Positions 61,515 to 64,000 of a stretch of 64,000 nt of DNA are shown piece after piece (position 1 is the stretch's first letter; each line of letters begins with the position of its first letter). A model generated the notes under the pieces. It was not told where the DNA came from and ran no database searches. It saw only the letters and a list, made by a program, of their open reading frames with translations. The stretch comes from Paenibacillus sp. FSL H8-0548 (lineage in GTDB: Bacteria; Bacillota; Bacilli; Paenibacillales; Paenibacillaceae), in NCBI RefSeq assembly GCF_038630985.1, contig NZ_CP152049.1:3243501-3307500 (forward strand), written 5' to 3'. Made by a program: the position numbers and the translations under genes.

Positions 61515-63128
61515 ATGTCTTTAAAGAATGTTCCAGTATTAAACACAGCTTTGCCTGGACGAGTGCATTGTCGTCTAAGACGAGTGTACAAACAGATGGT
61601 GGAAAGCTTTGTAATAGCTGAAAATAGTGACGACTATTCAATAACGGTTATTGTGGCAGGGCATGGAATCGCCTATATTGGCGATAAAAGCTATGAAGCA
61701 GAATGCGGCACGGCTATTGCTGTCGCGAAAGGCAGTCTTATTACTTTCCGAGCGGCTCCCTATCATTCTATGCATATGTTGAGAATCGAGTTCTCCGAGG
61801 AACCGGTTGTTCAAGCGGCAGGAGCAGTAAAGAAATGGCCGTTTGAAGAAAGTGCCAGGCTTAATCTGAATCGCCACACGCTGCAAATGACGGCGAATTT
61901 GGAGCGACACGCTCATTTCGAATTGGAGCAAGAGCAGACATTCGAGGTGCAAGCACTCTTTAGTGAGTTTTTAAGCAAGCTTCACGAGCTTCATGGAAAG
62001 GAAAAGCACTCGGTTGCCCAGCCCTGGATAGAACAGGCTTTGCTTTATATTAAAAACCATTATCGCGAGCCATTGACGAGAAAGCAGCTAGCTGCGATTT
62101 CGGGTGTAAGCGCTGAGCACTTTTCAAGGGAATTCAAAAAGCATAGCGGTAAAACCTTTAAAGGCTATGTGACAGAATTGCGCATACGTGCAGCCCAAGA
62201 GCAGCTGTTGGGCACAAAATCAGATTTGGTAGAAATAGCGATGCAGGTCGGCTATCAGGATGGGTTTTATTTAAGTCGTAAATTCAAGCAGTTTGTTGGA
62301 GCGGCTCCAACGATCTATTTGAAAAAGCCCAAAAAAATAGCTTCTTTAACCTATAATTATTCTGCAAGCTTATTGGCACTGGGCGTGACGCCGAGCGTGG
62401 GCGTTGTTTCGAGCTGGATCTTTAATCATTTTCGAGGTGTGATCAAGGAGCAACCAGCGAAATGGCATGATAATGTCCCCAATTGTGTATTCGAATCTAT
62501 CCGTCCGTTTAAGCCTGATCTGATTATTGATTATACTTCGACAGAAGAGCGTTCGACTGAGCTGCGTGCTATCGCGCCGCTTATAAGCTTGCCGTTCGAG
62601 GAGCTTCCTTGGGATGAGCAGTTTCGTTATATTGCTGACGTAGTGGATAAAGGTACGGAAGCAAATGATTGCTTGAATCGCCTGCAAGCATTAATTGAGG
62701 AAGCTAGCGAGAGACTTGACCGTGAAATCGGCAAGCGCGGCACAGCTGTTGTCATAGATCTTGGTATTGAAACCTGTTATGTGTATGGAGACAAGTGGGG
62801 ACGGGGTACTCATATGTTGTATGATTCACTGCAATTTACGCCGCCCGAGTGCTTGCTGAAGGATGGACAATGTACGATCGGTTATATAGAAACATCACTT
62901 GAAGCCGTTCCCGCCTTTGCTGCTGATCATATGTTTTTTGGCCTTCCTGAACATGGACAGGAAAGGTCTGATGTATTGGCATTCATGAATAAAGAAAGCT
63001 GGAGAAGGATGGCTGCAGTTCAAAATAATCATGTTTATTTCATAAAAAATGATATTTTTTATGGTTTTGATCCCGCTTCAACGGAGAAGCAGCTTATGGA
63101 CATCATGAGGCTGATGACAAGAAGATAG
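61515..63128 (+). CDS. AraC family regulator with C-terminal siderophore-binding-like domain (Btr type)
   Basis: 537 residues: an N-terminal cupin-like domain (about 1-150), an AraC/XylS double helix-turn-helix (about 165-270, TRKQLAAISGVSAEHFSREFKKHSG and VGYQDGFYLSRKFKQFVG) and a C-terminal region resembling FhuD/FepB-type binding proteins (about 280-535, ASLLALGVTPSVGVV, FKPDLIIDYTSTEE). This is the architecture of B. subtilis Btr, which senses ferric bacillibactin and activates its uptake genes. The ATG at 61515 follows AAAGGATG, and a Fur box lies upstream. It should activate the following transporter genes when the siderophore is present and iron is low. Confidence 0.9.
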   Translation: MSLKNVPVLNTALPGRVHCRLRRVYKQMVESFVIAENSDDYSITVIVAGHGIAYIGDKSYEAECGTAIAVAKGSLITFRAAPYHSMHMLRIEFSEEPVVQAAGAVKKWPFEESARLNLNRHTLQMTANLERHAHFELEQEQTFEVQALFSEFLSKLHELHGKEKHSVAQPWIEQALLYIKNHYREPLTRKQLAAISGVSAEHFSREFKKHSGKTFKGYVTELRIRAAQEQLLGTKSDLVEIAMQVGYQDGFYLSRKFKQFVGAAPTIYLKKPKKIASLTYNYSASLLALGVTPSVGVVSSWIFNHFRGVIKEQPAKWHDNVPNCVFESIRPFKPDLIIDYTSTEERSTELRAIAPLISLPFEELPWDEQFRYIADVVDKGTEANDCLNRLQALIEEASERLDREIGKRGTAVVIDLGIETCYVYGDKWGRGTHMLYDSLQFTPPECLLKDGQCTIGYIETSLEAVPAFAADHMFFGLPEHGQERSDVLAFMNKESWRRMAAVQNNHVYFIKNDIFYGFDPASTEKQLMDIMRLMTRR

Positions 63129-63196
63129 CTCGAATTTAGGGCTGCATCACATTTAGGCATGGACGCAGGTACAGCGATGTTGGTAAAGTTATTTTT

Positions 63197-63215
63197 GAGA
63201 ATGATTATCATTCGT
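63197..63215 (+). promoter_or_regulatory. Fur box upstream of the siderophore-binding lipoprotein
   Basis: GAGAATGATTATCATTCGT matches the Fur consensus and shares 16 consecutive bases with the box at 61443. It lies 33 bp before the ATG of the binding protein. Confidence 0.85.
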
Positions 63216-63247
63216 ATTAAATAACTAACGGAAAGAGGAAAGAAAAG

Positions 63248-64000
63248 ATGCAAAGATGGAATAAAGGTTTAGGGTTGGGGTCGATTTTTCTTGTGCTTAT
63301 GATGTTGATGACAGCATGTGGCGGAGCGAATAAACCGACCAATACGACTGGGAATGAAGCAGCGGCAGCGACAGAAAACACGAGTACCGAAGCACCAGCA
63401 GCAGAAGTGGAAAAGACGACACGGCTCTATAGTACAGTAAATGGCGATGTGGAAATACCAGTTGAACCCAAACGAATCGTTGCAGAGCAGTATTTGCAAA
63501 CAGTGCTTGCTTTAGGAGTTAAGCCGGTTGGTGGCAATGATTATTATATTGAAAATCCATACACAGCGGATTTGGTAGCAGGCATTGAAAGTGTTGGTGA
63601 TAGAAGCGGTTCAAATTTGGAGAAGATTACTTCACTCGAGCCTGATCTTATTATTACAGCAACTACGGACGCCAATACGTATGAGCAGCTCTCTAAGATT
63701 GCTCCGACTGTCGTTATTCCATTCGGAACGGATGCAACCTTCAAGGGTGTACATGAAGAGGTGCGGGGGATTGCCGAGCTGCTTGGCAAACAAGAAGCAG
63801 CAGAGGCATGGCTTGCTAAGTACGATGAGAAAATTGCGGAGCTGCGCAGCAAGCTTGCTGGTGTTATTGCGCCGACAGAAACCTTCTCGATCATTGAAGC
63901 AGGAGGGGGCGGCGTGTTCTATACTTTTGGAGATAACTTCGGCAGAGGCGGCCAAGCCATCTATGGCGCGCTGCAGCTAACGCCCTCCGAAATCATAAAA
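63248..64000 (+). CDS. Iron-siderophore ABC transporter substrate-binding lipoprotein, 5' part
   Basis: 251 codons are visible; the gene runs off the right edge. MQRWNKGLGLGSIFLVLMMLMTACG is a lipoprotein signal with its lipobox cysteine at residue 24. A Thr/Glu/Ala-rich linker follows, then VNGDVEIPVEPKRIV and LEKITSLEPDLIITATTD, the start of a FhuD/FepB-type binding fold. It captures ferric siderophore outside the cell and hands it to a FecCD-type permease. It is preceded by its own Fur box and by the Btr-type activator, so both iron and siderophore probably control it. Confidence 0.9.
   Translation, partial: MQRWNKGLGLGSIFLVLMMLMTACGGANKPTNTTGNEAAAATENTSTEAPAAEVEKTTRLYSTVNGDVEIPVEPKRIVAEQYLQTVLALGVKPVGGNDYYIENPYTADLVAGIESVGDRSGSNLEKITSLEPDLIITATTDANTYEQLSKIAPTVVIPFGTDATFKGVHEEVRGIAELLGKQEAAEAWLAKYDEKIAELRSKLAGVIAPTETFSIIEAGGGGVFYTFGDNFGRGGQAIYGALQLTPSEIIK

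Overview
The window looks like chromosome from a Paenibacillus-type member of the Bacillales. This rests on gene content: a T-box ahead of proS, acsA divergent from acuA/acuC, CcpA, nfeD-flotillin behind a SigW-like promoter, ylaN, ylbF-ylbG, remA-gmk-rpoZ, rqcH, a SEDS protein and a class A PBP with fibronectin tails. Base composition is moderate, and I see no transposase, phage, CRISPR, rRNA or tRNA gene. Most of the window is ordinary core and metabolic chromosome. The unusual material lies between the genes.

Layout. 1-1729: two ABC-2 type permease subunits, the first cut by the window edge. 1846-3783: T-box leader and proS. 4014-9166: a hypothetical gene, gnd, a small reverse gene, aroK-aroA and a CoA-binding protein. 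9278-9901: a Q/N/S-rich low-complexity protein. 10019-13937: a PTS operon (EIICBA of the N-acetylglucosamine/glucose type, then enzyme I) behind a long repeat-containing leader, convergent with a DJ-1/PfpI gene. 14506-20870: VanZ-like protein, zinc-ribbon protein, ccpA, mtnN and several small accessory genes around an 865-bp repeat-rich gene-free stretch. 20936-24870: acuC and acuA divergent from acsA. 24952-32211: VOC protein, aldo/keto reductase, PBP1A-type enzyme, nfeD-flotillin. 32217-32962: rpsD with a structured leader. 33184-38060: GGDEF protein, lipoprotein, M29 aminopeptidase, an HPr-like protein lacking the His15 region, ylaN. 38101-43852: Ca2+/H+ antiporter, Asp23 protein, SEDS protein, YugN-like, M20 amidohydrolase, nuclease-like lipoprotein. 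44133-49401: XPB-type helicase plus helicase-associated partner, ylbF, ylbG and a hypothetical gene. 49527-51304: LysR regulator overlapping a PHP phosphoesterase. 51778-60816: rqcH, Ca2+ P-type ATPase, dapF, homocysteine methyltransferase/MTHFR, remA-gmk-rpoZ. 61515-64000: AraC-type regulator fused to a siderophore-binding-like domain, then a siderophore-binding lipoprotein cut by the window end. Each of these last two genes sits behind a near-identical Fur box.

Functional links. CcpA, enzyme I, EIICBA, the HPr-like protein and the acsA/acuA cre sites form a carbon-control theme, though the genes are scattered. AcuA/AcuC would acetylate and deacetylate AcsA.

The most distinctive feature is a family of small hairpin repeats. 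They share the 12-mer ATGCTTACGAAG followed by a GGTTTGC/GCAAACC-type stem, and they sit immediately upstream of the Shine-Dalgarno sequence of five unrelated genes (PTS EIICBA, acuC, yugN-like, XPB helicase, ylbG), always in the gene's orientation. Stem positions covary between copies. The window also holds a pair of 282-bp inverted repeats flanking 9.4 kb of core genes, a two-hairpin intergenic repeat in five places, and further repeat blocks in gene-free stretches.
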